Source: Chloroflexota bacterium
GTDB lineage: Bacteria > Chloroflexota > Dehalococcoidia > Lucifugimonadales > UBA3495
DNA length: 38,799 nt
Direction of reading: 5' to 3'
Assembly (NCBI GenBank): GCA_002698265.1
Contig: NZVX01000069.1
Coordinates: 14,449 to 53,247, forward strand
Shown: piece after piece, positions 1 to 8,698 of the stretch
How the letters are laid out: the number at the start of each line of letters is the position of its first letter
Numbering within the stretch: the first letter of the stretch is position 1
Made by a program: the position numbers and the translations under genes
Notes under the pieces: generated by a model
Databases searched by the model: none
The model's input: only the letters and a program-made list of their open reading frames with translations
Told to the model about the DNA's origin: nothing

Positions 1-683
1 TCCTCGTAAGGAACGGTGTATGAAAAGTTCATGCTGTGGTCTCCGGGCTCAACGGACGAGGTAACAGCGAATCCGGTGCCGATGGATACGATGTCTCCGC
101 CGGGCAGGTCAGATTCCACCGCCAGTTCCGCCGGATCAGGGGGTAGAGCGAAGCGAAGAAAGCTGATCTGGTCCAGCTTGGTCAGGTCGGGGAGTAAAGT
201 GCGGTCACTGGGATTTACGAATGAAACGAACTCCAGAACACTGGCCAGTTGGTCATCTTCGTTCAGGGCGACAAACACCATCACATGCTGCTCCACCTGG
301 ATGATGGAGGCGTCCCGAGTCGTCTCGAACACCGTGACCACCAGGTCTTCGGCCAGTCCAGCGCTGTCCAGAGACAGTCCGTAAAAGACGCCTTGATGGT
401 CCACGCTGACGGCGTAGGACCCGCCCTCTTCGATCTGAACATTCTCGAACACGAACCTGCCCTGGGCGTCGGGCTCGGCCTGCCCCGTGGCGGCCAGCCT
501 GCCGTCGGCAGCGGTAACCAGCATCAGCACGTTGAGACCCTCAAATGTCTCCGCGCCTTCCGTGCCATTCACCACTCGTCCGCGGACGTCTATGGCCTCT
601 TGAGCCCGGAGGGAGTCCTGTTCCAAGGGGGATAGAAATAGCGCGACGGCCAGAACCGCGAGCAAGAACAGCTTTGCCTTCAC
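1..683 (-). CDS. Secreted/anchored hypothetical protein, 3' end outside window
   Basis: Open frame of 227 codons running off the left edge, so the C-terminus is missing. The start is a GTG at 683 whose last bases overlap the TGA of the upstream gene (GTGA), which indicates translational coupling. The first ~25 residues are a Sec-type signal or anchor (KAKLFLLAVLAVALFLSP). What follows looks like a carboxypeptidase-regulatory-like or transthyretin-like beta-sandwich (GRVVNGTEG...; GRFVFENVQIEEGGSYAVSV), then a second beta-rich segment. It is the last visible gene of the act-ccm operon, so a periplasmic role linked to cytochrome assembly is possible but is only inferred from position. I do not recognise the family with certainty. 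Confidence 0.7.
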   Translation of the reverse strand, partial: MKAKLFLLAVLAVALFLSPLEQDSLRAQEAIDVRGRVVNGTEGAETFEGLNVLMLVTAADGRLAATGQAEPDAQGRFVFENVQIEEGGSYAVSVDHQGVFYGLSLDSAGLAEDLVVTVFETTRDASIIQVEQHVMVFVALNEDDQLASVLEFVSFVNPSDRTLLPDLTKLDQISFLRFALPPDPAELAVESDLPGGDIVSIGTGFAVTSSVEPGDHSMNFSYTVPYE

Positions 684-1114
684 GATCGCGGCGCCATCTC
701 TGCGCCGCAGTTGGGACAGGCAGCAGTGCCTTCCAGGACTGCGGCACTGCAATCGGGGCAGACGGCCGCGTTTCCTGCAACGCCGCGAGCTAGGAGGATC
801 TCTTGTTCTAGGACCCACGCCGGGTCGCCGCGTCCCGCCTCAAGCTGGTCTCTAAGCACCGTAGCGGCCTGCACCCGGTATGCCTGAAATTGCGCTTGGA
901 AGTCCTCTTCCGGCATCCGGCCCAGTTGATACTCCAGGTCCAGTGTGGTTATGGAGTCGAAGATATCGGCCAGGGCCTGGTCGTCGGTCTCCGGCGGTGA
1001 GTCCGCGACTGGCAGGGGTTGCCGTCCGCGTACGAACGCGTAGGCCACTACGGCAAAACTGAATGCCGCCAATACCGCGCCAACGAAGATGGATATGACG
1101 GTTTCGGCGTCCAT
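680..1114 (-). CDS. CcmI-like membrane protein with C-terminal zinc ribbon
   Basis: 144 aa. One N-terminal membrane helix (about residues 7-27) is followed by a short acidic linker. A helical segment with LEYQLGRMPEEDFQ resembles the conserved N-terminal part of CcmI-type proteins. The C-terminus carries two Cys pairs (CPDC and CPNC) that form a zinc ribbon. It lies directly downstream of ccmF (30 bp) and overlaps the next gene by 4 bases. Position and the CcmI-like segment suggest a helper in c-type cytochrome maturation. CcmI normally ends in TPR repeats that hold apocytochrome; here a zinc ribbon takes that place. Function is inferred. Confidence 0.6.
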   Translation of the reverse strand: MDAETVISIFVGAVLAAFSFAVVAYAFVRGRQPLPVADSPPETDDQALADIFDSITTLDLEYQLGRMPEEDFQAQFQAYRVQAATVLRDQLEAGRGDPAWVLEQEILLARGVAGNAAVCPDCSAAVLEGTAACPNCGAEMAPRS

Positions 1115-1144
1115 GAGATTCAGTTTATCAGGCCGTCAACGGGC

Positions 1145-3142
1145 CTAGGCCGCCGAGGGACGATGGCCGGCGGCGAAACGGCGGGGGCTGGGTACCGGAG
1201 CCGGGGCGCGTATCTTCTGGGGCCAGAGGGCAATCACGGTACCAAGCACCATCACCGGACCTGCCACCCACATCCACCAGATAAGTGGGTTCACTAAGAT
1301 ACGGAAACCCACGCTCCCGTCCGGCAGGTTCTCACTGGGGACGATGTACAGGTCTTCGATTGGCGTGGAGCGGATGGCCGCGTTGGTGGAAGCCATGTTA
1401 AAGCTAGGGTAAAAGGCCCGTTTGGTGCGAATGGTATCCAAAAGGTCTCCATCACGAAACACCTGGACCGTCGATTCAAACTCGGTCCGGTTGCTCTTGG
1501 GAGTCGCGAGAGTGCCAAGAAAGACCAATTCGTAGTCTTCGACGACAGCGGATTCTCCAGGGCTGAGCACGACGTCTCTTTGAGTGCTGAAGAACGACGT
1601 GCCGACGATGCCCAAGGTCACCATGACCACCGATAGATGCACGATGTAACCACCGTAGCGGGGCCGGTTGGCTGCGATCAAGCGCAGGAACGCGGTTGCG
1701 TAATTCTCCCCCGAACTGCGGTGGCGCGAGCGCGTCCCCCGGTACCATTCCATCAGGATCCCGCCGGTCACGAAGGACGCCAGCCCAAACGCCAGAAGGG
1801 CGTATTCCTTATGCAGACCTAGTATCGCCAAGACCGCCACCGTAGCCAACCCGGCAACGGCCGGTGGCAGCAGCGTCCTCCGTAGCGTGGCCATGCCGGC
1901 TTTCCGCCATGGTATCAATGGCCCGATACCCATCAGGAAGATAAGTCCAAGCATCAAAGGCCCGTTCACCTGGTCGTAGAAGGGCCGGGCCACCGTGATC
2001 TCTTCGTCGTTGGTCAGGCGAGAGATCAAGGGATAAACGGTTCCCCATAGTGTCACGAAAGCGATGGCCAGCAGCAGCATGTTGTTGACCAGGAAGGCTG
2101 CCTCCCTGGAGAGCATGGAGTCCAGGTTCTGGACGCTCTTCAACAGTGGATAGCGCCAGATGAAAATGGCGAAGGGGACAACCACGCCGATAGCCAAGAA
2201 CATCAAGAAAACCCAACCCAACTGGGAGGCTCCGAACGAATGGACCGAAGGCACCGACCCGCCCCGGTTCATGAACATCCCGTAGAGCGCCAGCCCGAAG
2301 GCAACATTGATCAGGACGATGTTCCACATGCGGAACATGCCCCTGCGCTTCTGCACCATGATCGAGTGAATAAAGGCTGTGATACCCAACCACGGCATGA
2401 ACGCCGCGTTCTCCACGGGGTCCCAGAACCAGAACCCGCCCCAGCCTAGGATGGTGTAGGCCCACCAGGACCCCAGGAGCAGGCCACCGGCCAATAACAC
2501 CCAAGAGACCATTCCCCAGACCCGCCCGGCGTCCACCCATTCGTCGCCCGTCTTTCCGGCCAACAGGGACCCGATGGCAAAGGCAAAGGGTACGGTGATG
2601 CCGATCAGGCCGGCCATCAAGGCTGGCGGATGAAAGAACATGCCGAAGTGGGTGAGCAGGGGGTTGATCCCTTCACCGTCCAGTGGCACGAAGGGCAGTT
2701 TGTCGAATGGGTTGGCCATGACAGCCATAACCGCCAGGAAAAACGTCAGGGTCAGCATGAGGACAGCAGTGGTATACGGAAGAGCGTCCTTGAACTTCTC
2801 TGGGGCCCTCCAGACGGCGATTGCGGACATGATCGCCAGGATAGTGGCGATATACAGCAGGGAACCCTCGTTTCCGGCGTAGAAGGCCACCCACGTGAAT
2901 CGGCTGGGCATGGCCAGGTCGCTGTGCGCGGCCACGTAGGCGATCTCGAAGTCACGGCTGATAAAGGCGACCACCAGGCTAAGGGTAGCCGTCAACAGGG
3001 CCAGCCCGACGGCATACATCGCAGTTTGGGAACTATCAACCAACGCCGGCGACAATCGCAGCTTTCCGGCCACAGACCCGATCGTCGAATAGGCAGCAAG
3101 GGCCAGGGCGATCCAGAGACTTATTGCGCCTAGCTCAGCCAT
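1145..3142 (-). CDS. ccmF: Cytochrome c heme lyase subunit CcmF
   Basis: 665 aa, a normal length for the family, with roughly 14-15 hydrophobic helices. The tryptophan-rich heme-handling WWD-type motif is present near residues 230-248 (GWGGFWFWDPVENAAFMPW), and an AGNEGSLL segment lies near residues 88-95. CcmF with CcmH transfers heme from CcmE to the CXXCH motifs of apocytochromes on the outer face of the membrane. The ATG at 3142 directly abuts the TAG of ccmH. Its place behind the act genes fits a need to mature the pentaheme ActA and monoheme ActE. CcmA, B, C and E are not in this window. Confidence 0.93.
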   Translation of the reverse strand: MAELGAISLWIALALAAYSTIGSVAGKLRLSPALVDSSQTAMYAVGLALLTATLSLVVAFISRDFEIAYVAAHSDLAMPSRFTWVAFYAGNEGSLLYIATILAIMSAIAVWRAPEKFKDALPYTTAVLMLTLTFFLAVMAVMANPFDKLPFVPLDGEGINPLLTHFGMFFHPPALMAGLIGITVPFAFAIGSLLAGKTGDEWVDAGRVWGMVSWVLLAGGLLLGSWWAYTILGWGGFWFWDPVENAAFMPWLGITAFIHSIMVQKRRGMFRMWNIVLINVAFGLALYGMFMNRGGSVPSVHSFGASQLGWVFLMFLAIGVVVPFAIFIWRYPLLKSVQNLDSMLSREAAFLVNNMLLLAIAFVTLWGTVYPLISRLTNDEEITVARPFYDQVNGPLMLGLIFLMGIGPLIPWRKAGMATLRRTLLPPAVAGLATVAVLAILGLHKEYALLAFGLASFVTGGILMEWYRGTRSRHRSSGENYATAFLRLIAANRPRYGGYIVHLSVVMVTLGIVGTSFFSTQRDVVLSPGESAVVEDYELVFLGTLATPKSNRTEFESTVQVFRDGDLLDTIRTKRAFYPSFNMASTNAAIRSTPIEDLYIVPSENLPDGSVGFRILVNPLIWWMWVAGPVMVLGTVIALWPQKIRAPAPVPSPRRFAAGHRPSAA

Positions 3143-3823
3143 CTATATCTTCTCGTCCGTTCCAGCAGGGACGTTCCGGTCGGGTGCCTCGGTGCCGGAT
3201 GATTCTGCGGCGGGACCGGGCGGATTGGATGTGTCCCCGGACCGCGGACCGCCGCGAGTCATGTCCAGGTGTCGGTCGACCAGTTGCAAGTAAGGGATCA
3301 GTCCGGGATCCAGCGCCAGCGGCGGCGTGGCCAGAACGGGCGCATGCCGGGTCATGGACCGGATGATGAAGAACACGGCCACCACAGCGGCAAGCACGCC
3401 GCCGGCGGGCAGAAGCCAAGCCACCAGAGCGACCCCGGACTTGGGTGGGGCGCCCAGTATGTCTTGGCCGTAGCGTTCGACGAAGAAATCCAGAATCTCT
3501 TCTCTGTCTTTCCCCTCACCCAGCATCTCCCGGACCATTGCGCGCATCTGCAGGGCGATCTGGACCTGGGCTTGGTCGATGGTCTCGGCCGGACAGACTG
3601 GACACATAATCATGCGGTCGATGCCCTGGGCCTCGCTTTCGCTAAAAACGGCTTCGCTGGGCGTGGATTCAGAGGAAGCGGGTTCCGGGGTCTGGGCGTG
3701 GAGTTGACCGGTCTGAGCGGCAACCAACGCAGCAAATGCCGATAAGATGAGCAGAATAAAGAAGGCCTCGGCCGCAGGCATGGCCGAAACGTGGCGCTGG
3801 TGGGGTCGAATCGAAGGTCTCAT
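3143..3823 (-). CDS. ccmH: Cytochrome c maturation protein CcmH
   Basis: 226 aa. An N-terminal signal or anchor helix is followed by the CcmH redox motif CPVC (about residues 74-77), then a helical segment typical of the family (EEILDFFVERYGQDIL) and the conserved APPKSG...AWLLP. A second membrane helix follows, then a Pro-rich tail. The protein reduces the cysteines of apocytochrome c before heme ligation by CcmF. Two starts are possible: ATG 3823 (used here) or the internal ATG at 3781, immediately before the hydrophobic stretch. The ccmF start follows with no gap. Confidence 0.9.
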   Translation of the reverse strand: MRPSIRPHQRHVSAMPAAEAFFILLILSAFAALVAAQTGQLHAQTPEPASSESTPSEAVFSESEAQGIDRMIMCPVCPAETIDQAQVQIALQMRAMVREMLGEGKDREEILDFFVERYGQDILGAPPKSGVALVAWLLPAGGVLAAVVAVFFIIRSMTRHAPVLATPPLALDPGLIPYLQLVDRHLDMTRGGPRSGDTSNPPGPAAESSGTEAPDRNVPAGTDEKI

Positions 3824-3883
3824 ATCTCAACCGCGGCCGGAAGCGCGGCCCCAATTCGCTCCGGAGTTTTTGGTACGGGGCGT

Positions 3884-4420
3884 TTACTTGGGCAGCGAGC
3901 CGACGTACTCCGCTATCGCGTTGCGCTCATTCTCGCTCAAAAGCTTGCCGAAGGGCGGCATGACTGAAGACGGCCCAAGGGGCCGGGATTCCGCTTCCAA
4001 TCTCGACGCGATGAACGATACCGGTCTGGTCGTGATGTTTGTGTCGACGATGGGTTGGTACCCATAGCTGTTGACTATCCTGGCCAACACTGGGCCGATG
4101 CCTTTGGCATCAGAGCCATGGCACATCTGGCAGTTGACCCGGAACAGGTCCGCGCCGGTGTTGGTCACGGTGGATGTGGTGGGCGGATAGAATGCGACGG
4201 CATCGGCCACACCGATCAAACGGGGAGGCTCATGAGACCGGTAGGACTGCTGGTAGTGCTGTTCGTAGAAGATATCCAAGGGGTAAGACCCCTGGCTGCA
4301 GCCAACCAGCACGATGCCGAAGAGCATGGCGACACCGAAGAACCAGCGCCTCAGTCCGCGCTTGACTTGTCCCGTCCGGGTCCGGCTTAAGACCGGATTT
4401 TGTTCGGCCCGGTTCATCAT
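3884..4420 (-). CDS. actE: Alternative complex III monoheme cytochrome c lipoprotein ActE
   Basis: 178 aa. A hydrophobic N-terminus ends in a lipobox (LVGC, Cys41), so the protein is probably a lipid-anchored lipoprotein outside the membrane. The mature start PLDIFYEQHYQQSYRSHEPPR matches the ActE family. A single heme site C97-x2-C100-H101 and a likely axial Met154 (SSVMPPFG) define a class I cytochrome c fold. It should carry electrons from ActA towards the terminal acceptor. Its ATG overlaps the TAA of actD by one base (TAATG); a second ATG follows immediately. Confidence 0.9.
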   Translation of the reverse strand: MMNRAEQNPVLSRTRTGQVKRGLRRWFFGVAMLFGIVLVGCSQGSYPLDIFYEQHYQQSYRSHEPPRLIGVADAVAFYPPTTSTVTNTGADLFRVNCQMCHGSDAKGIGPVLARIVNSYGYQPIVDTNITTRPVSFIASRLEAESRPLGPSSVMPPFGKLLSENERNAIAEYVGSLPK

Positions 4421-4944
4421 TAAGCGCTTATCCTTTCAGCTTTGAGTACCACGTCGACGGCTCCCGCCTGGGTGAGCAAGGTCTGGGTCTGAGTCAATTC
4501 CGATTCCTCAACGTTGACCAGAACGCCGATGTAACCCTCAGTGATCCGGGTGTCATACAGGCCTTCTTTGAAAGCAGGCAGCCTGGACTCGAAGACGATT
4601 CCGATGATGGTGAAGATGATCGCCGTGAGCATGGTGCTCTCGTAAGTCACCACAGCCATGGGAGGCAAGGAAAGGATGGGTTTGCCGCCCTGGGCCAACG
4701 GGTAGGCCATCTGGGTCATGGAGGTCAGCATGATGCCCACGGTTAACCCGATGAGCGCGCCGATGAATGGGAAGAGGTAAAGCCGGTGGGGCTCTTCCCT
4801 CTCCCCGAATGCGCCCTCAGGATAGGGCGTGTCGGTTAGAAAATCGTAATCGGCTGGTGAGACACCGGCCGCCTTTAAAGCGTCGCCTGCATCGGCGGCG
4901 TTGTCGGCGGTTTCAAACAGCCCCAATATCGGTGATTTGGCCAT
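4420..4944 (-). CDS. actD: Alternative complex III membrane subunit ActD (DUF3341)
   Basis: 174 aa, typical for the family. A soluble alpha/beta N-terminal part (ILGLFETADNAADAGDALKAAG) is followed by two membrane helices (about residues 58-77 and 102-122). The start is ATG 4944. ActD packs against the two NrfD-type subunits in known alternative complex III structures. It is encoded between the second NrfD-type gene and actE, with 19 bp to the upstream gene and a one-base overlap with the downstream one. Confidence 0.88.
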   Translation of the reverse strand: MAKSPILGLFETADNAADAGDALKAAGVSPADYDFLTDTPYPEGAFGEREEPHRLYLFPFIGALIGLTVGIMLTSMTQMAYPLAQGGKPILSLPPMAVVTYESTMLTAIIFTIIGIVFESRLPAFKEGLYDTRITEGYIGVLVNVEESELTQTQTLLTQAGAVDVVLKAERISA

Positions 4945-4963
4945 TTCAGTTCCCTCTAAATGC

Positions 4964-6355
4964 CTAGTCTTCCCGGAATACCGCCGGGACGGTCACCCGG
5001 CCAATCTTTATCTCTGTTCTCAGAATCTCGCCCTCTTTTATGTCGTAAAGCGGAATAAGCGGCACCACCCTGGCGATGGTCAGCATCAACATGGACACCA
5101 AGGCGAATGTGCCGATTATGATGATCCACTCCACGGAGCTGGGCCGGTAGGTATACCAGTCAAATGTCAGTAGTTGCTTACGGGCCAGGCCGGGCACGAT
5201 GATCAAGAACCGCTCCAGCCACATGCCGATGTTCACGAAGATACACGCCAGGGACATGATCCACAGGTTTCTGCGCGCGGGCCTGCTCAACCAAATCGCC
5301 ACCGGCGCGAAGTAAGTCAGGCCCACGAAAATCATCATCCAGATGTTCCACGGGCTGATCATAAACTGGTAGTTCCTAACAGCTATCTCGTCTGCCTCAC
5401 GACCGTAGAAGCCAAAGACAACTTCCATCACGAAGAAGTAGAACCATCCAGTGGCCACTACGATGAGGAGCCTGGCCAGGGCATCGATATGCTCGTGACG
5501 GATATAGTTCTGCCAGCCGTAGATGTAGCGCAGGATGATTAGAACAAATGCGACTGCTGACACGCCGGAGTGAACCGCGCCCACCACGAAGTAGGGGGCG
5601 AAGATCGTCGAGTGCCATGACTTTACCGATACCGCCATACCGAAGTCCCAGGACACGATGCTGTGTACGGAGACGAACACCGGCAGAATCAAGGCCGAGA
5701 GCAGAACCCCGGCGATGATCTGGAGTTTCCACTGCCGGGCGTTGCCTTGCCAGCCCATCGCCAGCATCCCGTAGATGCGGTGGCTGATGCCGGTGGTCCG
5801 GTCGCGCAACACGGCGAAGTCGGGAATCAGCGCAATCATCACGAATAAGATACTGGATGTCAGGTAGGTGTAAACGGCGCTGGGGTCCCAGACCAACGGT
5901 GTCCGGATATTTGGCCAGATGCCGCGAGCATAGTCATAAGGCACGAAGGGCAGTGTGTAGATCCAATAGACCGTACGCCATGGACGCCCGGTGTGAATCA
6001 GTGGCATGGTCATGGCAGTCATCAGCGAGAAGACTGTCAATATCTCCGCTGCCCGCGTCGCGGGACGCCGCCATTCAGCTTTTGATAGGCGCAGGATGGC
6101 CGAGAGCATCACGCCGGCGTGGCTGATGCCTATCCAGAAGACGAAGTTGGTAATGAAGAATCCCCACATCACCGGACGGTTCAAGCCTGTAACGCCGAAC
6201 CCCTGGTTGATCATGAATCCGGCGGTGCTCATGGCAACCAGGACGATGAAGCCAAGCACACTTAACGCCCCAAAGAACCACTTGGGGGAATTAAGGATGC
6301 TGACCAGCAGCTCCCTGTTTACCTGTCTAGATTGTAGCGGTGTGCCTTCCTGCAT
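4964..6355 (-). CDS. actF: NrfD/PsrC-like membrane subunit, ActF-like
   Basis: 463 aa polytopic protein of about ten helices, a distant paralogue of the neighbouring ActC. Family features are a charged N-terminus, many Trp and His residues in the helices, and the C-terminal DIKEGEILRTEIKIGRV tail similar to the ActC tail (EVKEGTLYQ). Alternative complex III contains two NrfD-type subunits that may form quinol sites and ion paths. In the classic actABCDEF order the second copy is last; here it directly follows actC, so the F label rests on homology rather than order. ATG 6355 lies 28 bp after the stop of actC. Confidence 0.82.
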   Translation of the reverse strand: MQEGTPLQSRQVNRELLVSILNSPKWFFGALSVLGFIVLVAMSTAGFMINQGFGVTGLNRPVMWGFFITNFVFWIGISHAGVMLSAILRLSKAEWRRPATRAAEILTVFSLMTAMTMPLIHTGRPWRTVYWIYTLPFVPYDYARGIWPNIRTPLVWDPSAVYTYLTSSILFVMIALIPDFAVLRDRTTGISHRIYGMLAMGWQGNARQWKLQIIAGVLLSALILPVFVSVHSIVSWDFGMAVSVKSWHSTIFAPYFVVGAVHSGVSAVAFVLIILRYIYGWQNYIRHEHIDALARLLIVVATGWFYFFVMEVVFGFYGREADEIAVRNYQFMISPWNIWMMIFVGLTYFAPVAIWLSRPARRNLWIMSLACIFVNIGMWLERFLIIVPGLARKQLLTFDWYTYRPSSVEWIIIIGTFALVSMLMLTIARVVPLIPLYDIKEGEILRTEIKIGRVTVPAVFRED

Positions 6356-6383
6356 GATGCTCCGCCGGGTAAATTGGGTCTAA

Positions 6384-7814
6384 TTATTCAGGTTTGCCCA
6401 GGATCAGATATTCGCCACGGATGAACTTTCCCCACTTCTGGTAGAGAGTCCCTTCTTTGACCTCCCAGATCGAAATCAAGGGCATCAACTTGGTGGCCGC
6501 CAGATAGAGGAAGACGGCCGCCCCCAGTCCTCCGACCACCATGAATACGTCCCAGATGTCCGGATAAACCGGCGCCGGGACATGTTCCATGAAAGCTTTG
6601 TACAGTTCGGCTCCCGGCGCCGCATTGGCCGAGCCGACGAAGATCCTTATGTTAAACATGAGCCCGCCGAATAGCACCAACACCCCGGCTAGGGCCGGGC
6701 CCCAGGCGCTACGGCGAACAGGGTTCCAAAGCAGCACCGCAAACGGAGCTGCAAAGCTAAATATCAGGTTCAGAAGGAAGATTATCGCGTAGGTATCCGT
6801 GACCAGATATTTAATGACGTTCTGTTCGATCTCCAGCCGCCCGTACCAGAACGTGATGAAAAAGGCGAACAGATGGTAGACCCACAGCAGGGTTACTCCC
6901 AATAGCACTTTGCTGGCCGACCAGAAAGTCGACTTGCCGATGTAACCTTCGTACCCACCCCATCGCCGCATGATGAAAAGGACAACGAGGATCGCTCCCA
7001 GAGACATCTGGAGGCTGGTGATAGTGTAGATCACCGGGAATATCGAGTCTTTCCATCCGGGAATCAAGCTCTGAGCGTAATCGGAGCTAATTACGAAATG
7101 CATGAAGATCAGAGTCATGAAATAGAAAGCGCCTAGCAACGCCAGCCCCGCTTTCTGGGCATTCCATTGACGCTTGGTGCCATACCAATTACCGGCCAGA
7201 TAGTTGTAGAGCCAGCGCCTGAATCCGGTAGCGGTATCGCGGCACTCGGCCATATCCGGCTTCGCCGATATCCAGAGTATCGTCAGCGAAGTTATGGTCA
7301 AGAATGCTACTCCCACCAGGTCCCAAGCGTGTGGGGCGCCTATCGGCCCCTCGAACCAGATGGTCCTACGAACGGCCAACTCGCCCTCGATAACTGCGTC
7401 TGGATTGGCGATGCCCGGGAGCAAGAACATTAGGGGGATGAACATCAGAAGGTTCAAGATCCCAACGATGGAAAACAGTTCTGCCACCCTGGAAAGGGGC
7501 CTGCGCCAATGGCTCTTGGTAAACCGGAACGCCAACGCCACCAGGGGTGCTCCGCTGGTGACCATGAACACCATGGAGAAGATGGCCATGTAATAGCCCC
7601 AAGGGGCGATATCGTCGAACCCGTCATCGACGGCGCGGGCTATGAATCCCACGATGCCGAGGATGAAAAAGATTCCAGTCACCGCCAATGCCGTGGTGAA
7701 CGGCCGAGGCATGGCCTTCGTCTTTTCACCGACGTCCTGAGTCATCACTGCGGCATCCGGGAATACCCACATGCCGGCGTGTTGACCGTGACCTTTGGGT
7801 TCGGTTACCGCCAT
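6384..7814 (-). CDS. actC: Alternative complex III quinol-oxidising membrane subunit ActC
   Basis: 476 aa NrfD/PsrC-type protein with about ten hydrophobic segments. It begins with a hydrophilic ~38-residue N-terminus and ends with a hydrophilic tail (PLISIWEVKEGTLYQKWGKFIRGEYLILG). It should hold the menaquinol-binding site next to the iron-sulfur protein encoded just upstream. The ATG at 7814 is four bases after the TAG of actB2. ActC and the ActF-like protein share length, topology and tail, consistent with an old duplication. Confidence 0.88.
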   Translation of the reverse strand: MAVTEPKGHGQHAGMWVFPDAAVMTQDVGEKTKAMPRPFTTALAVTGIFFILGIVGFIARAVDDGFDDIAPWGYYMAIFSMVFMVTSGAPLVALAFRFTKSHWRRPLSRVAELFSIVGILNLLMFIPLMFLLPGIANPDAVIEGELAVRRTIWFEGPIGAPHAWDLVGVAFLTITSLTILWISAKPDMAECRDTATGFRRWLYNYLAGNWYGTKRQWNAQKAGLALLGAFYFMTLIFMHFVISSDYAQSLIPGWKDSIFPVIYTITSLQMSLGAILVVLFIMRRWGGYEGYIGKSTFWSASKVLLGVTLLWVYHLFAFFITFWYGRLEIEQNVIKYLVTDTYAIIFLLNLIFSFAAPFAVLLWNPVRRSAWGPALAGVLVLFGGLMFNIRIFVGSANAAPGAELYKAFMEHVPAPVYPDIWDVFMVVGGLGAAVFLYLAATKLMPLISIWEVKEGTLYQKWGKFIRGEYLILGKPE

Positions 7815-7818
7815 CTAT

Positions 7819-8649
7819 CTAGGCCTTTTCTAACGGGAATGCGTCAACTTTCTTCAGATAGACCACGTTGGGCTTGGTGCCTATCTCTTCAAGCAACCGG
7901 TAGACCCGAGTGTGGGATTCATCAACATGACCGCCGTGCTCACGAGTCTCGATCTGCTCGTTGGCCTCGTCGAAGTACTCTTTCACAGGGCTGGTATCGT
8001 CGTGCTGATCCGCAAACTGTAGGGCATTGGTCGGACAAGACTGAACGCACGCGGGAAGGTAATTGCCCTCCTTCATCCGGCGTTGGTCGAGCTTCCGGTC
8101 GGCGGGCGGGATACTCTCGCCGGTTAGAGGTTCGATGCCGCGCCGTTCTACGTTTACCTCTCCACGGCGCAGGCGCTGCACGCAAAAGGAGCATTTTTCC
8201 ATGATGCCCCGAGTCCGGATGGTCACGTCGGGGTTTAGCTGGTTGCGTAACCGGTCCGGCCACTGCGGTTCCCAGTAGTTAAACATTCTTACGCTGTATG
8301 GGCAGTTGACCGAGCAATACCGGGTCCCGATGCAACGGTTGTAGATCTGGACGTTCATCCCTTCGTCGTTGTGGTAGGTGGCGAACACCGGGCAGACCGG
8401 TTCGCACGGCGCGTTCTCGCAGTGTTGGCACAGGATCGGGATGAACCTGGCCTTAACGTTGGGGAACTCGCCTTCCCAATAACGCTCGATGCGGATCCAT
8501 TGGTAGGCCCGCCGTTGCTGGTAAAACGACTTAACATTGATGGGAATGTTGTTCTCTGCTTGGCAGGCAACAACACAGGCCTGGCAGCCGGTACACCGGT
8601 CCAGGTCCACTACCATTCCCCATTTATGGTTTATTCGCTGAGCTACCAT
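7819..8649 (-). CDS. actB2: ActB iron-sulfur subunit (separate ActB2)
   Basis: 276 aa DmsB/NrfC-type ferredoxin with four cluster sites. Site 1 has C19, C22, C25, C29; site 2 has C74, C77, C82, C86; site 3 has C106, C112, C116 with Thr109 replacing the second Cys; site 4 has C153, C156, C201, C205. The Thr at site 3 fits the one [3Fe-4S] plus three [4Fe-4S] content known for ActB. There is no signal peptide; it is probably carried out by the Tat peptide of its partner. In well-studied complexes this domain is fused to the C-terminus of ActB. Here it is its own gene, 49 bp after actB1. Confidence 0.9.
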   Translation of the reverse strand: MVAQRINHKWGMVVDLDRCTGCQACVVACQAENNIPINVKSFYQQRRAYQWIRIERYWEGEFPNVKARFIPILCQHCENAPCEPVCPVFATYHNDEGMNVQIYNRCIGTRYCSVNCPYSVRMFNYWEPQWPDRLRNQLNPDVTIRTRGIMEKCSFCVQRLRRGEVNVERRGIEPLTGESIPPADRKLDQRRMKEGNYLPACVQSCPTNALQFADQHDDTSPVKEYFDEANEQIETREHGGHVDESHTRVYRLLEEIGTKPNVVYLKKVDAFPLEKA

Positions 8650-8698
8650 CTGATTACCTATCTATTCTACGTTTCTTGGCTGATGCGGCCCGGCGCCT

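Noticed and set aside
1809-2540. Minus-strand open frame of 243 codons
   Set aside because: Another frame inside ccmF, whose own frame has the heme motif and helices.
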